From Sphingobacterium rhinopitheci (lineage in GTDB: Bacteria > Bacteroidota > Bacteroidia > Sphingobacteriales > Sphingobacteriaceae): 64,000 nt of DNA. Position 1 is the first letter of the stretch. Each line of letters opens with the position of its first letter. Where the stretch lies: assembly GCF_022627575.1 (NCBI RefSeq), contig NZ_JADEYQ010000001.1, positions 186,001 through 250,000 of the forward strand. The letters run 5' to 3'. The position numbers and the translations under genes are program-made. A model generated the notes under the pieces. The model was not told the DNA's origin, ran no database searches, and worked only from the letters and a program-made list of their open reading frames with translations. Below are positions 34,949 through 44,369 of this stretch, piece by piece.

Positions 34949-35222
34949 TTATAGCTTTCTCTAGCGCAATTCAATTTTCATTTTAAGAGCAAGCAGCTGC
35001 TGGCGTTGCTATCCTTTTAAAATAATAAAAAGTTATTCCGAAAATTTTTAAGCGCTTTGAGCCCTGATAAATTTTTCAAAATAACTTTTCAACTTACACA
35101 GCTAGCGAGATGTTATCACCAAAAAAAATACCAGTTGAGTCCATCCGTATCGATGAGCTCAACTGGTAAATATTTATTATTTTTCAGTGCTCTGATGGTC
35201 TTCCTTTGGGACTACACGAATC
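34949..35222. other. Noncoding stretch between carB and the small DUF gene
   Basis: Apart from the hairpin at 35121-35168 I see no function. A 68-residue plus-strand frame (35057-35263) runs through the hairpin and into the neighbouring gene and is probably spurious. Confidence 0.4.
35121..35168 (-). terminator. Terminator of the mutS2-side transcript
   Basis: The arms TACCAGTTGAG and CTCAACTGGTA enclose an 18-base loop, followed on the minus strand by eight U. It lies about 55 bases past the stop of the 75-residue gene. Confidence 0.7.
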
Positions 35223-35450
35223 CTAAGAAGCCTCTTCTTGACTCCTGTCTGCCGAAGCGATAGCTTCCTTGAAACGATTCAAACGGATCCATCCTGGGCA
35301 TTTTTCCAAATCTTTGGTCCATTGCTCTGCTTCAATAAATGATACTTTAAGAAACAAAGGTACATCGACGACTATTTGATCCACATGGATTTGTACTTCA
35401 TCGGGATATTCTTTACCTAACAATTCAGCTTTCAATTCTTCTATACTCAT
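35223..35450 (-). CDS. Small conserved-looking protein, DUF6965-like
   Basis: The 75-residue acidic protein begins MSIEELKAELLGKEYPDEVQIH, has a central hydrophobic strand (VVDVPLFLKVSFIEAEQW) and a CPGWIRLNRFKEAI segment. This pattern resembles short Bacteroidota proteins of the DUF6965 type, but I am not certain of the family. It lies 54 bases downstream of mutS2 on the same strand and is followed by a terminator, so it is probably the end of that transcript. Function is unknown. Confidence 0.65.
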   Translation of the reverse strand: MSIEELKAELLGKEYPDEVQIHVDQIVVDVPLFLKVSFIEAEQWTKDLEKCPGWIRLNRFKEAIASADRSQEEAS

Positions 35451-35504
35451 CGTAACTCTATATACTATATCTCTTTTAACTATTCATTGATTAGGAAAGA
35501 ATAT

Positions 35505-37886
35505 TTATCCTATATACGCATAGGTGATTCCATCACCACCTCTATCGGCATGCTCATCTTCAAAACGACTTACATGATTATACTTACGCAGGTAATCTCT
35601 AATAAACTTGCGGAGGATACCATCCCCTTTACCATGGATAATCTTTAGGGAAGGATAACCAATCATCACTGCTCTATCCAGTACTAATTCTAACTTATGC
35701 AAAGCATCTTCGGTACGCATTCCTCTCACATCCACTTCAGGATGGAAATCAGCAATCGACCCTGTAGAGACATTTGTTTGACGTTTGATAGCTTTGGACT
35801 TATCCTTACTCTTCAATTTAGATACCCTATTCTTTTTCACAACCGTTCGAAGTTCACCTAAGGCAATAATCAAACTATTATTCTTGGTAATTTCTAAGAT
35901 TTCACCTTCTGATCCTGAATCGTTAATACTCACCCAATCACCCACTTCGAGGTTAGCATTATCTGTTGACACTGTAACATTTGGTTTCTCGGGCTTCTTG
36001 AGAGCGCTATTATGATTGTCCAAGGCTTTATTTAAGCCAGATCTCAATACTTTAGTTTTCTCCTTGTCTGCTTGAGAAGACTTAATTTCAGATATTGTAT
36101 TTTCGATGAGCTTATTTGCATCCTTAAGAATAGTACGCGCTTCGTCCTTCGCTTTTCTAATAATTTCTTTTTTGTTCTCTTCAATAGAAGACTGTAAAAG
36201 CTCATAATTTGCTTTGAGCTCTATCAATTCCTTCTCGCGTTTTGCTACAGCGTATTTGGTATCTATGATTACTTTTTTGTCTCGTTCCAAATCTACCAGA
36301 AGCGTATCTACTTTCTTTTGTTGGACACCAATTTTACTTTTTGCTGATGCTAATATTTCCTTAGAAAGCCCAATTTTTTGCGCTATCTCAAATGCATATG
36401 AACTCCCCGGTTTACCGATTTGCAATACATACATGGGCTTCATAGCTTGATTGTCAAATAGCATAGAAGCATTTTCCAAACCTTCGGTATGGCTTGCAAA
36501 AACTTTCAAATTTGAATAGTGAGTAGTTACAACACCACGAACCTGTTTTTTGTTCAATTGCTCTAATACAGCTTCAGCGATAGGTCCTCCAAAAAGAGGA
36601 TCTGTACCTGTACCAAACTCGTCAATGATAATAAGCGTTCGTCCATTGGCAAAAGAAGTAAAATGCTTCATCTTGGATAAGTGAGCACTATACGTACTCA
36701 AATCAGATTCTATAGATTGATCATCGCCAATATCAGCAAAAATCTGCTTAAATATCCCTACAGAAGAAGTATCATCTGCCGGGATCAATAATCCTGACTG
36801 CACCATAATCTGCAACAGGCCTACTGTTTTCATACATACAGATTTACCGCCTGCATTGGGGCCTGATACTAAAATAATACGATCGGTATCATCAATTTTA
36901 ATGTTTAAAGGAACAACAGCATGGCCATTATTTTTCAAGGCATTGAGGTGAAGAATAGGATGTCTTGCTTCTATTAGGTTAATCGAAGCATCTTTACTCA
37001 ATACAGGCATCGTAGCTTGTAAGTCAATAGCAAATAATGCTTTGGCACGTACAAAATCCAATTTTGTCATTAGACTATGATACGACATTAATAAAGGCAC
37101 GTGAGGGCGCAGATCATTCGTCAGACTTGTTAGAATACGTATAATCTCCCTACGTCTTTCAAAAGACAAATCCCTAACTTTATTATTCAATTGAAATACT
37201 TCCTCAGGCTCGATATACACCGTCTGTCCCGTTGCTGATTCATCATGAATCAGACCTTTGAGCTTGCGCTTATTCTCCGCTAAAATCGGAATACTCAATC
37301 TTCCATCACGAATGGTCAATCCTCCGTCAGCTGTCCATCCTTTGGCTTGCGCTTGTTTAAAAACAGTATCCAGACGTTTTCTAGCTTCCTGTTCTGATTT
37401 TAATATTTGCTGTGTCAGCTCTAACAGCAATCTTGAGGCATTATCTTTCAGACGACCATGATCATCCAATACTTGCTCAATAGAACGTAGTATTCCCTTT
37501 TCTATGGGGAGATGTTCAAATAGCAACTCCAAATGCTCATACTGCCCTTCACGCTCATTAAAATAGCGTATAATAGCGTATACAGTCCGCAACGACAGCA
37601 GCATACGATACAACTCATCCTCCGCCAAGAAAGATCCTTCTACCCTTACCTTTTCGGCAAGAGGCTTGATGGGATACATATGATCCACAGGTACAGGGGA
37701 ATCATGTAATAGCAGTTCTTTAAATTCATTCGTTTGACGTAAGAAACGTTCTATTTGGTCAGGCTTAATTTGCGGTTGGATTTTATCCACCATTTGCCTC
37801 CCCGACTCACTCAAACATTTTTCCTTTATTAGGTCACGTATTTCTGAAAAACCTAATTTTTCAATGGCATTCTGTGGATAAATCAT
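35505..37886 (-). CDS. mutS2: MutS2 family protein with Smr domain
   Basis: The 793-residue homolog of MutS lacks the mismatch-recognition domain. It has the core clamp/lever helices (about 1-320), the ATPase with Walker A GPNAGGKS at 342-349 and the signalling helix/ABC motif (STYSAHLSKMKH, LIIIDEFGTGTDP). A long coiled coil (about 510-630) is followed by a KOW-like segment and a C-terminal Smr domain (about 715-793; DVRGMRTEDALHKLE, HGKGDGILRKFIRDYL). MutS2 proteins suppress homologous recombination in Helicobacter and act on collided ribosomes in Bacillus; the role here is not known. Its start overlaps the stop of the upstream lipoprotein by one base. Confidence 0.95.
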   Translation of the reverse strand: MIYPQNAIEKLGFSEIRDLIKEKCLSESGRQMVDKIQPQIKPDQIERFLRQTNEFKELLLHDSPVPVDHMYPIKPLAEKVRVEGSFLAEDELYRMLLSLRTVYAIIRYFNEREGQYEHLELLFEHLPIEKGILRSIEQVLDDHGRLKDNASRLLLELTQQILKSEQEARKRLDTVFKQAQAKGWTADGGLTIRDGRLSIPILAENKRKLKGLIHDESATGQTVYIEPEEVFQLNNKVRDLSFERRREIIRILTSLTNDLRPHVPLLMSYHSLMTKLDFVRAKALFAIDLQATMPVLSKDASINLIEARHPILHLNALKNNGHAVVPLNIKIDDTDRIILVSGPNAGGKSVCMKTVGLLQIMVQSGLLIPADDTSSVGIFKQIFADIGDDQSIESDLSTYSAHLSKMKHFTSFANGRTLIIIDEFGTGTDPLFGGPIAEAVLEQLNKKQVRGVVTTHYSNLKVFASHTEGLENASMLFDNQAMKPMYVLQIGKPGSSYAFEIAQKIGLSKEILASAKSKIGVQQKKVDTLLVDLERDKKVIIDTKYAVAKREKELIELKANYELLQSSIEENKKEIIRKAKDEARTILKDANKLIENTISEIKSSQADKEKTKVLRSGLNKALDNHNSALKKPEKPNVTVSTDNANLEVGDWVSINDSGSEGEILEITKNNSLIIALGELRTVVKKNRVSKLKSKDKSKAIKRQTNVSTGSIADFHPEVDVRGMRTEDALHKLELVLDRAVMIGYPSLKIIHGKGDGILRKFIRDYLRKYNHVSRFEDEHADRGGDGITYAYIG

Positions 37887-38800
37887 TAATTACGCTGTTG
37901 TATTATTTGCAATTTCTTAGGTACTTGTGCTGTTGTATCTTTACGTATAATCTTCTCTTTCACGGGCTCCAAGGGGATTTTCTTTTCGCTTTCGGGCAAA
38001 ATTATTTCGGCTGGCGCTATCTCACGTGAGATAACATTTGTCGTATCAGACACTGATACAACAGCTGGCGTAGGTTCAAAAGTAAATCCTGACCTTACAT
38101 TAAACCCTTTATTGTGAAGAAAATAAGCGCCATGTAATTTAAAATCAAAAGGGGTTGAATTTTTCGGTGCATTAAGTAGTAATTGCTTAATAGGAACATT
38201 CAAATATTCCTTCAATGTCGTATTCGACAAAATAGGATCTGTAAAGACAGGTGTATTCTGCTGGCTCGGAATAGCTTCAGTTTGAATACCGTAGGCATTT
38301 AAATTTAGCTCTGCACGTCTTAAGAAATCCAAACCGTTAGTTTTATAATTGTATGTAGAATTGTCTCTATAATAATTTGTGGTAAGATTGCGACGTTCAG
38401 AATCTAACATTTGTATACGAGTGACACGACGTATGCTATCGGTTACAAAAGCATTTCTAACAGAATCCTCTTGGCGAATATTTCTCTCATATTGCATCAG
38501 TTCCGTAGCGACATTTGTATATATTTTTTCTGTCAAGACAGGATTACCATAGTAAAAGTCCAAATTCTGTTTGAATTGCATCGAATCAATCTTAAACTCT
38601 TTAAATAAATTATCATAAAGCACTGGCATTACTTTACGGCCACTATCGAGCGGCAAAGTATTAAGATAAGCATCTATTAAAGAAGCCTGCGTTAATATTT
38701 CTGTAATTTCACTGTCCGACAAAATGCCACTAGGCTTCTTTTTTGCACAAGAAACAATAAAAAAAAACGAGATAAATATGATATAAAGTAAACGTTGCAT
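37886..38800 (-). CDS. DUF4296-type lipoprotein
   Basis: From ATG 38800 the protein is 304 residues with a lipoprotein signal (lipobox IVSC, Cys18). A DUF4296-like helical domain follows (about 25-125; LSDSEITEILTQASLIDAYLN, DNLFKEFKIDSMQFKQNLDFYYGNPVLTEKIY). A longer polar C-terminal tail of low complexity carries acidic and lysine-rich stretches and is probably disordered. The ATG at 38866 would put 22 residues before the signal and is rejected. It overlaps mutS2 by one base, so the two are cotranscribed. Function unknown. Confidence 0.85.
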   Translation of the reverse strand: MQRLLYIIFISFFFIVSCAKKKPSGILSDSEITEILTQASLIDAYLNTLPLDSGRKVMPVLYDNLFKEFKIDSMQFKQNLDFYYGNPVLTEKIYTNVATELMQYERNIRQEDSVRNAFVTDSIRRVTRIQMLDSERRNLTTNYYRDNSTYNYKTNGLDFLRRAELNLNAYGIQTEAIPSQQNTPVFTDPILSNTTLKEYLNVPIKQLLLNAPKNSTPFDFKLHGAYFLHNKGFNVRSGFTFEPTPAVVSVSDTTNVISREIAPAEIILPESEKKIPLEPVKEKIIRKDTTAQVPKKLQIIQQRN

Positions 38801-38830
38801 TTTGTAATTTTGTTCAAATTTACAAAATGC
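38797..38830. promoter_or_regulatory. Hairpin/dyad between divergent genes with overlapping -7 elements
   Basis: The arms GCATTTTGTAA (38797-38807) and TTACAAAATGC (38820-38830) are perfect inverted repeats around a 12-base centre, and the left arm includes the ATG of the DUF4296 gene. TAATTTTG is read on the plus strand (38805-38812) and TAAATTTG on the minus strand (38822-38815). It is a candidate bidirectional promoter or operator. Confidence 0.4.
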
Positions 38831-38842
38831 CTTCGTAATAGG

Positions 38843-38850
38843 TATCTTTG
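38843..38850 (+). promoter_or_regulatory. Candidate -7 element of yggS
   Basis: TATCTTTG matches TAnnTTTG, 32 bases before the ATG, with TTTAC about 20 bases upstream as a possible -33 element. Confidence 0.4.
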
Positions 38851-38882
38851 TATTAAATATCTCCAAAAAAATATTTCAGATC

Positions 38883-39572
38883 ATGAGCATAACATCAAAT
38901 ATTCAAGATATACAAAAAGAATTACAACCGATAGGCGTTACTTTGGTTGCTATATCTAAGACGAAGCCCAATGAAGATATAATCGAGGCATACAATGCTG
39001 GGCAGCGTATTTTTGGGGAAAACATGGTCCAAGAATTAGTAGAGAAGTATGAACAACTACCCAAAGATATTGAATGGCATTTGGTGGGACATTTACAAAC
39101 AAATAAAGTAAAATACATCGCTCCATTTGTATCATTAATACAATCTGTCGATTCTTTAAAATTATTAAAAGAAATAAACAAATACGCAGAAAAAAACAAA
39201 CGCATCATCGATTGTTTGTTACAGATTGATATTTCATTGGAAGAGACCAAATTCGGCTTAGATCACGTGGAACTCATCGAGTTGCTGGAGAGTGAAGATA
39301 TGTTTGGTATGCAAAATATTCGTATTCGTGGTTTGATGGGAATTGCGACAAATACAGATAATCAAAAAGAAATTAAAGAAGATTTCTACGAGCTTAAAAT
39401 GTTATTTGATGGTATCAAGGTAAGTTACTTCCGCCAACAAGAATCTTTTGATATGTTGTCAATGGGTATGTCTTCGGATTATACCATCGCTATCGAACAA
39501 GGTAGTAATATGGTGCGCTTAGGAAGTACTGTATTTGGACAGCGTGTTACTAAACACTTTAAAGCTAAATAG
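38883..39572 (+). CDS. yggS: YggS family pyridoxal phosphate homeostasis protein
   Basis: Single-domain fold-type III PLP protein of 229 residues. It has the cofactor Lys26 in VAISKTKPNED, then FGENMVQELVEKYE, WHLVGHLQTNKVKYI, QSVDSLKLLKEI and LSMGMSSDYTIAIEQGSNMVRLGSTVFGQR with the phosphate-binding end. Family members buffer free PLP and have no known catalytic activity. It begins a plus-strand series of closely spaced genes (12 bases to the next). Confidence 0.94.
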   Translation: MSITSNIQDIQKELQPIGVTLVAISKTKPNEDIIEAYNAGQRIFGENMVQELVEKYEQLPKDIEWHLVGHLQTNKVKYIAPFVSLIQSVDSLKLLKEINKYAEKNKRIIDCLLQIDISLEETKFGLDHVELIELLESEDMFGMQNIRIRGLMGIATNTDNQKEIKEDFYELKMLFDGIKVSYFRQQESFDMLSMGMSSDYTIAIEQGSNMVRLGSTVFGQRVTKHFKAK

Positions 39573-39584
39573 CAGTATTGTACG

Positions 39585-40034
39585 ATGAATATTCAAATAA
39601 GGAATGCAAAAATTGAGGATTGTGAAGCTATGATGATCCTTGTACAAGAGTTAGCAGATTATGAAAAAGCCCCCAATGAAGTAACAGTAAGTATAGACGA
39701 ATTTAAAGAGGCTGGTTTTGGAGAAAACCCCGTTTGGGGAGCTTTTGTAGCTGAAGTAGAGGACAAAATAGTCGGTTTATCATTATATTACATACGATAT
39801 TCTACATGGAAAGGTCGTCGTTTATATTTGGAAGATCTTATCGTGCATGAACCATACCGTGGATATGGTGTTGGCAAATCATTATTGGATCGTACAATAG
39901 CATATGCTAAGGAGAAAAAATATTCGGGGATGATGTGGCAAGTATTAGATTGGAATGAGCCTGCTATTAAATTTTACGAAAAATATGACGCCACATTTGA
40001 TGGTGAATGGATTAATGTAAATTTAAAATTTTAA
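39585..40034 (+). CDS. GNAT family N-acetyltransferase
   Basis: The 149-residue acetyltransferase has the GNAT acetyl-CoA loop RGYGVGKSLL. The strand-4 stretch WKGRRLYLEDLIVHEPYRG and the C-terminal WQVLDWNEPAIKFYEKYDA resemble the spermidine/diamine (SAT-like) acetyltransferases. A polyamine or thialysine substrate is therefore possible but unproven. It sits between yggS and a lipoprotein gene with gaps of 12 and 6 bases. Confidence 0.88.
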   Translation: MNIQIRNAKIEDCEAMMILVQELADYEKAPNEVTVSIDEFKEAGFGENPVWGAFVAEVEDKIVGLSLYYIRYSTWKGRRLYLEDLIVHEPYRGYGVGKSLLDRTIAYAKEKKYSGMMWQVLDWNEPAIKFYEKYDATFDGEWINVNLKF

Positions 40035-40040
40035 TATAAG

Positions 40041-40841
40041 ATGTCTAGGCTATTAATATATATTCCTCTCTTGTTTTCAGCATGCAACAATCTACCGCAA
40101 GCAAATACCAAGACGAATACTAATTTACATTTGAATACCATAGATACTATTACATATAGTTATAATACGATTAGTGAGCATAGTGAATTCTTTATAGCCA
40201 ACGAAGATATAATAGACACAACCTATTTCAAAATAACATATCCCATTTTCTCCAAGGACAACCTTAATGATAGCATTAAGAAATATATCCTCATTGATGG
40301 AGAGAATACCCCTGCAGAGGCGGCACAATCTTTTATAGATGGTTACGATGAATTTGCGAGTGACCTACAGGGTAATGGAATTCATGGCACCTGGTTTAAA
40401 GATGTAAATAGCCAAGTAATTCTAAATACACCGATGCTTATATCATTAGCTACACAAGTAAATGAATATTCTGGAGGTGCACACGGACAACATTACACGC
40501 TTTATGCCAATTTTGACCTCCATAGAAATCAAACTATCATTTTAGAAGACATCCTTCAGAAGGATAAGCTTAAAGAACTAACAGCAATTGCTGAAAAACA
40601 TTTTCGCAAGCAAGAGAATATCTACGAAAAGGAATCTTTAAGTAAAGATTTTTTCTTTGAGGATGGAATTTTCACATTAAATGATAACTTTGGATTTACA
40701 AAAAATAGTCTTATCATCTATTACAATGAGTATGAAATCAGGCCTTATGCAGACGGGCCTACAATCTTAGAAATTCCGTATAAGGATTTGAAAGATGTAT
40801 TCAATATTCGTGGTCAAGAATTTGTTAAAAGTATTTTATAA
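40041..40841 (+). CDS. DUF3298/RsiV-like lipoprotein
   Basis: The 266-residue lipoprotein has a very short signal with lipobox FSAC (Cys15). The body matches the DUF4163-DUF3298 arrangement known from RsiV: an N-terminal ITYPIFSKDNLNDSIKKYI strand-helix unit and a C-terminal part with EYSGGAHGQHYTLYANFDLHRNQTI, where GGAH is the hallmark. RsiV binds lysozyme in Bacillus; whether this envelope protein binds lysozyme or another ligand is unknown. It is in a run with yggS and the acetyltransferase. Confidence 0.82.
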   Translation: MSRLLIYIPLLFSACNNLPQANTKTNTNLHLNTIDTITYSYNTISEHSEFFIANEDIIDTTYFKITYPIFSKDNLNDSIKKYILIDGENTPAEAAQSFIDGYDEFASDLQGNGIHGTWFKDVNSQVILNTPMLISLATQVNEYSGGAHGQHYTLYANFDLHRNQTIILEDILQKDKLKELTAIAEKHFRKQENIYEKESLSKDFFFEDGIFTLNDNFGFTKNSLIIYYNEYEIRPYADGPTILEIPYKDLKDVFNIRGQEFVKSIL

Positions 40842-40871
40842 TTACAAAGCTAATAACCTTATACATCAATA

Positions 40872-42134
40872 ATGCAGGTCTTTAAATTCGGTGGGGCTTC
40901 CGTTAAAAATGCGGAAAATATTAAAAATGTAACTTCAATTATTTCGAAATACAAAGCTTCAGAGCTTCTTGTTGTAGTTTCAGCAATCGACATAACTACA
41001 AACAAGCTAGAAGCGCTTACCAAAAACTATTACCATCAAAATGGTGATTTTTACGGCTTATTAGAAGAGGTAAAGAAAGATCATTTTGAGGTATTAAATG
41101 ATTTATTTGAAGATCAAACACATCCTATTTATGACGACATAATAAATTCATTTGTTGAGATAGAGTGGATACTGGAAGAAGAACCACAGGATCCTTACGA
41201 TTATTTATTTGATCAAATTGTATCGTTGGGCGAAATACTTTCTTCAAAAATATTGGCTGCTTACTGCACACATATTGGTATTGCTACAAAATGGGTAGAT
41301 GCACGTGATTATATCTGTACAGACAATACCTATCGTGAGGGAATTGTTGATTGGCAACAAACCGAAGATCGCATACGCAAAGACCTACCTGAAATTTTAG
41401 ACAATCATGTCATCATCACACAGGGGTTCATCGGCTCTACATCCGAAAACTTTACGACTACTTTAGGTAGAGAAGGATCTGATTATTCTGCAGCTATTTT
41501 TGCATCATGCCTGAATGCGGAGGATATCACCATTTGGAAAGATGTCCCTGGCGTACTGAATGCCGATCCAAAATGGTTTGAGAGAACAGAGCTGATCCCA
41601 GAGCTTTCTTACACTGATGCTATTGAGCTTACCTACTACGGAGCTACAGTAATTCATCCGAAGACAATAAAGCCACTTCAGAACAAAAAAATTACGTTAA
41701 ATGTACGCTCTTTCATTAATCCTGAAGGTGCAGGTACAAAGATTAGAACGACGAACCAAACCCTCCCCGTTCCTTCTTTCATATTTAAGGTAAATCAAGT
41801 ATTCATCAATATATTGCCGCGTGACTTCTCCTTTATTGTCGAAGACAACCTAAGTCATATTTTCAATCTATTTCACCAACATCGCTGCAAGATTAATATG
41901 ATGCACCACAGTGCCATTAGTTTTTCGGTAAGTATTGACGACACAGGCGAAAACATTCAAAAGCTACTCATCGAACTAGAGAAAAGATTTAAAGTAACCA
42001 TGGAGAAAGGGTTAGAATTAATTACTATTCGCTATTATAACCAAGAAACAATTGATCGTGTAGTAGTCAATAAAGAGATTATTCGTGAACTAAAGGATAG
42101 TTATACTTGTCAAATGTTAGTGAAAAATATCTAA
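40872..42134 (+). CDS. Aspartate kinase
   Basis: Phosphorylates aspartate, the entry to lysine, threonine and methionine synthesis. The 420-residue monofunctional enzyme has the N-terminal KFGGASVKNAENI nucleotide loop, SAIDITTNKLEAL, TQGFIGSTSENFTTTLGREGSDYSAAIFA and DVPGVLNADPKWF, and a C-terminal regulatory region (about 305-420) with ACT-like strands (FIFKVNQVFINILPRDFSFI). It is short for the class and its second ACT repeat is diverged, so allosteric behaviour is not predictable. Its stop abuts the next gene's start. Confidence 0.92.
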   Translation: MQVFKFGGASVKNAENIKNVTSIISKYKASELLVVVSAIDITTNKLEALTKNYYHQNGDFYGLLEEVKKDHFEVLNDLFEDQTHPIYDDIINSFVEIEWILEEEPQDPYDYLFDQIVSLGEILSSKILAAYCTHIGIATKWVDARDYICTDNTYREGIVDWQQTEDRIRKDLPEILDNHVIITQGFIGSTSENFTTTLGREGSDYSAAIFASCLNAEDITIWKDVPGVLNADPKWFERTELIPELSYTDAIELTYYGATVIHPKTIKPLQNKKITLNVRSFINPEGAGTKIRTTNQTLPVPSFIFKVNQVFINILPRDFSFIVEDNLSHIFNLFHQHRCKINMMHHSAISFSVSIDDTGENIQKLLIELEKRFKVTMEKGLELITIRYYNQETIDRVVVNKEIIRELKDSYTCQMLVKNI

Positions 42135-43319
42135 ATGAATACTCATATTTTAGATAAAGAAGTTCAAGCTTATATCAAAGCACATCGGGAATTATCACCT
42201 AGTGATATTGCGTTGAAAAAAAGTCCTTTTGAGCATGTTAGTTCCTCGGAAATTGCTAGTCAGATCGATGGTTGGCAGCGCGCTGTCAAAAAATTACCTA
42301 CATGGGCTTTCTCTACTAACATTTACTACCCTGACAAAATAAATTTGGAGCAATGCTCCTCTGAACATACCGCTTTAGTAAAACAAACCTTGATTCACAA
42401 AGGAGCTAAAGTAGTGGATGTAACAGGAGGATTTAGTGTAGACAGCTGCTATATCGCGCAAGAAGCCGAAATCGTCGTTCACTGTGAACTCAATCATAAA
42501 CTATCTGCTATCGTAAAACACAATGCTCGTGAATTGGGTGTTTCAAATCTCATTGCTTTAGCTACAGATGGCGTGGAGTATGTTCGAAATCAACCTGATG
42601 ATTCATTAGATTATATATATATAGATCCTTCGCGTAGAGTAAATCATGCTAAAGTATTTCTATTGGAAGATTGCGAGCCCAATATTGTCGAACTACAGGA
42701 TATGTTCGTCCAAAAATCACGTTATACCATAGTCAAGTTATCGCCACTGATGGATATAAGCACCGCTTTACAAAAACTTAAAAATGTAAAGCTTGTCTAT
42801 GTAATTAGTCTGGATGGCGATTGTAAAGAGCTTTTATTTTTTCAAGATCGCGAATTTATTGGTGAAGCGAAAATTTCCGCAATTAGACTCGCGCAGCACC
42901 AAATTCAAGAAATTACTTTTACGGTAGAAGAAGAAAAAAATGCTTTAATAAAAACTTCAGAGCCCCTTAAATATCTGTATGATCCCGATGTAGCCGTGAC
43001 CAAAGCTGGTGCCTTCAAAACAACGGCTAAGCTCTTTAACTTAGCAAAGTTGCATACCCACGCACATCTATATACGTCTGACCTCCTTGAATTAAGATTC
43101 CCTGGTCGGATATTTGAAGTTGTTAAGGTCTATAACTTTAATGAATTTAAAAAACAAAATACAATAGCGAAAGCTAATGTAGCAGCTAAGAATTTCCCTG
43201 TAAAAGTAGATGATATTCGCAAGAAATTTAAGCTTAAAGATGGTGGTAAAGATTTCTTGTACTTCACAACCGATCCTTCGGGTAATCATATTGTCATTCA
43301 TTGCCTTAAAGTCCAATAA
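42135..43319 (+). CDS. Class I SAM-dependent methyltransferase with THUMP-like C-terminus
   Basis: The 394-residue protein has a methyltransferase core with motif I VVDVTGGFSVDSCYIA, then VVHCELNHKLSAIVKHN and the motif YIDPSRRV, typical of a Bacteroidota group annotated with a THUMP-like domain in the C-terminal part (about 295-390). It probably modifies RNA, but the target is not known. It starts directly after the aspartate kinase stop with no spacer, so the two are translationally linked although not functionally related. Confidence 0.8.
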   Translation: MNTHILDKEVQAYIKAHRELSPSDIALKKSPFEHVSSSEIASQIDGWQRAVKKLPTWAFSTNIYYPDKINLEQCSSEHTALVKQTLIHKGAKVVDVTGGFSVDSCYIAQEAEIVVHCELNHKLSAIVKHNARELGVSNLIALATDGVEYVRNQPDDSLDYIYIDPSRRVNHAKVFLLEDCEPNIVELQDMFVQKSRYTIVKLSPLMDISTALQKLKNVKLVYVISLDGDCKELLFFQDREFIGEAKISAIRLAQHQIQEITFTVEEEKNALIKTSEPLKYLYDPDVAVTKAGAFKTTAKLFNLAKLHTHAHLYTSDLLELRFPGRIFEVVKVYNFNEFKKQNTIAKANVAAKNFPVKVDDIRKKFKLKDGGKDFLYFTTDPSGNHIVIHCLKVQ

Positions 43320-43367
43320 AAGACATTTCGCTTACAAAATTTTATTTATTTCATAATATCTTCGTAT

Positions 43368-44369
43368 ATGAAGACATTAAAACTATCGGCACTAGAATTG
43401 GTGACCGTTACCAAGGGGAATAATCATACACAAGCAATACAAAGAGCCGTAGAAGGTGCTCAACATATAGAAAAATTAGGATACAATAGATTGTGGCTTG
43501 CGGAACATCACAATATGCCACATATTGCGAGCTCCGCAACAGCGGTACTCATTGGGCATATCGCAGGCAAGACCAATCAAATTCGCGTAGGCTCTGGAGG
43601 CATCATGTTGCCAAATCATACGCCACTAGTCGTTGCAGAGCAATTTGGGACATTGGAGAGCATCTATCCAGAACGTATAGATCTTGGATTGGGGCGTGCC
43701 CCAGGCACGGACCAAGCGACCGCGATGGCATTGCGACGTAATAATATGAATACATCATTCTATTTTAAAGATGATATTCTAGAGCTTCAACAATATTTGG
43801 ATGAGAATAATGCACATGCCACAGTACGCGCTTTCCCCGGCGAAGGGTTAGCTATTCCTATTTATATACTTGGCTCCAGTACAGATAGTGCCTATCTTGC
43901 TGCAGAGCTGGGCTTACCTTATGCTTTTGCGGCACATTTTGCCCCTGCTATGCTAGGGGAAGCGTCAAAAATATACCATGCACATTTTCAGCCTTCGAAA
44001 TATCTACAGAAGCCTTACTTTATAGCTTGTGTAAATATTGTTGCTGCGGATACCGTTGAGGAGGCTCACTTTTTAGCGACTAGCTTATTCAATATGTTTG
44101 CAGGGATACTTACCAATTTACGTAAACCATTGTCCCCTCCTACCGAAAAAGTAGTATACCATGGAATACCAGAACTGGAACAAGCGGTACTAAGCATGGT
44201 AAGCTGCACATTTATAGGTACCGAAAAAGAAATCAAAGAAGATGTATTATCTTTTGTTGATGAATATAATGTAGACGAAATCATGACAACAAATTATATA
44301 TTTGATGATAGTAAACGTTTAAAAGCGTTTGACATTATTGCTAAAGCATTATTATGTTCAGAAAAATAA
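43368..44369 (+). CDS. Luciferase-like flavin-dependent oxidoreductase
   Basis: LLM-class TIM-barrel flavoprotein of 333 residues. Typical segments are RLWLAEHHNMPHIASSATAVLIGHIAG, RVGSGGIMLPNHTPLVVAEQFGTLESIYPERIDLGLGRAPG and YILGSSTDSAYLAAELGLPYAFAAHF, the signature of the MsnO8/YhbW-like LLM subgroup. It probably uses FMN supplied by a reductase; the substrate is unknown. Its last 16 bases overlap the next gene. Confidence 0.9.
   Translation: MKTLKLSALELVTVTKGNNHTQAIQRAVEGAQHIEKLGYNRLWLAEHHNMPHIASSATAVLIGHIAGKTNQIRVGSGGIMLPNHTPLVVAEQFGTLESIYPERIDLGLGRAPGTDQATAMALRRNNMNTSFYFKDDILELQQYLDENNAHATVRAFPGEGLAIPIYILGSSTDSAYLAAELGLPYAFAAHFAPAMLGEASKIYHAHFQPSKYLQKPYFIACVNIVAADTVEEAHFLATSLFNMFAGILTNLRKPLSPPTEKVVYHGIPELEQAVLSMVSCTFIGTEKEIKEDVLSFVDEYNVDEIMTTNYIFDDSKRLKAFDIIAKALLCSEK

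Noticed and set aside
35057-35263. 68-residue plus-strand frame after carB
   Set aside because: It passes through an intrinsic terminator hairpin and into the opposite-strand small gene; no recognisable domain.
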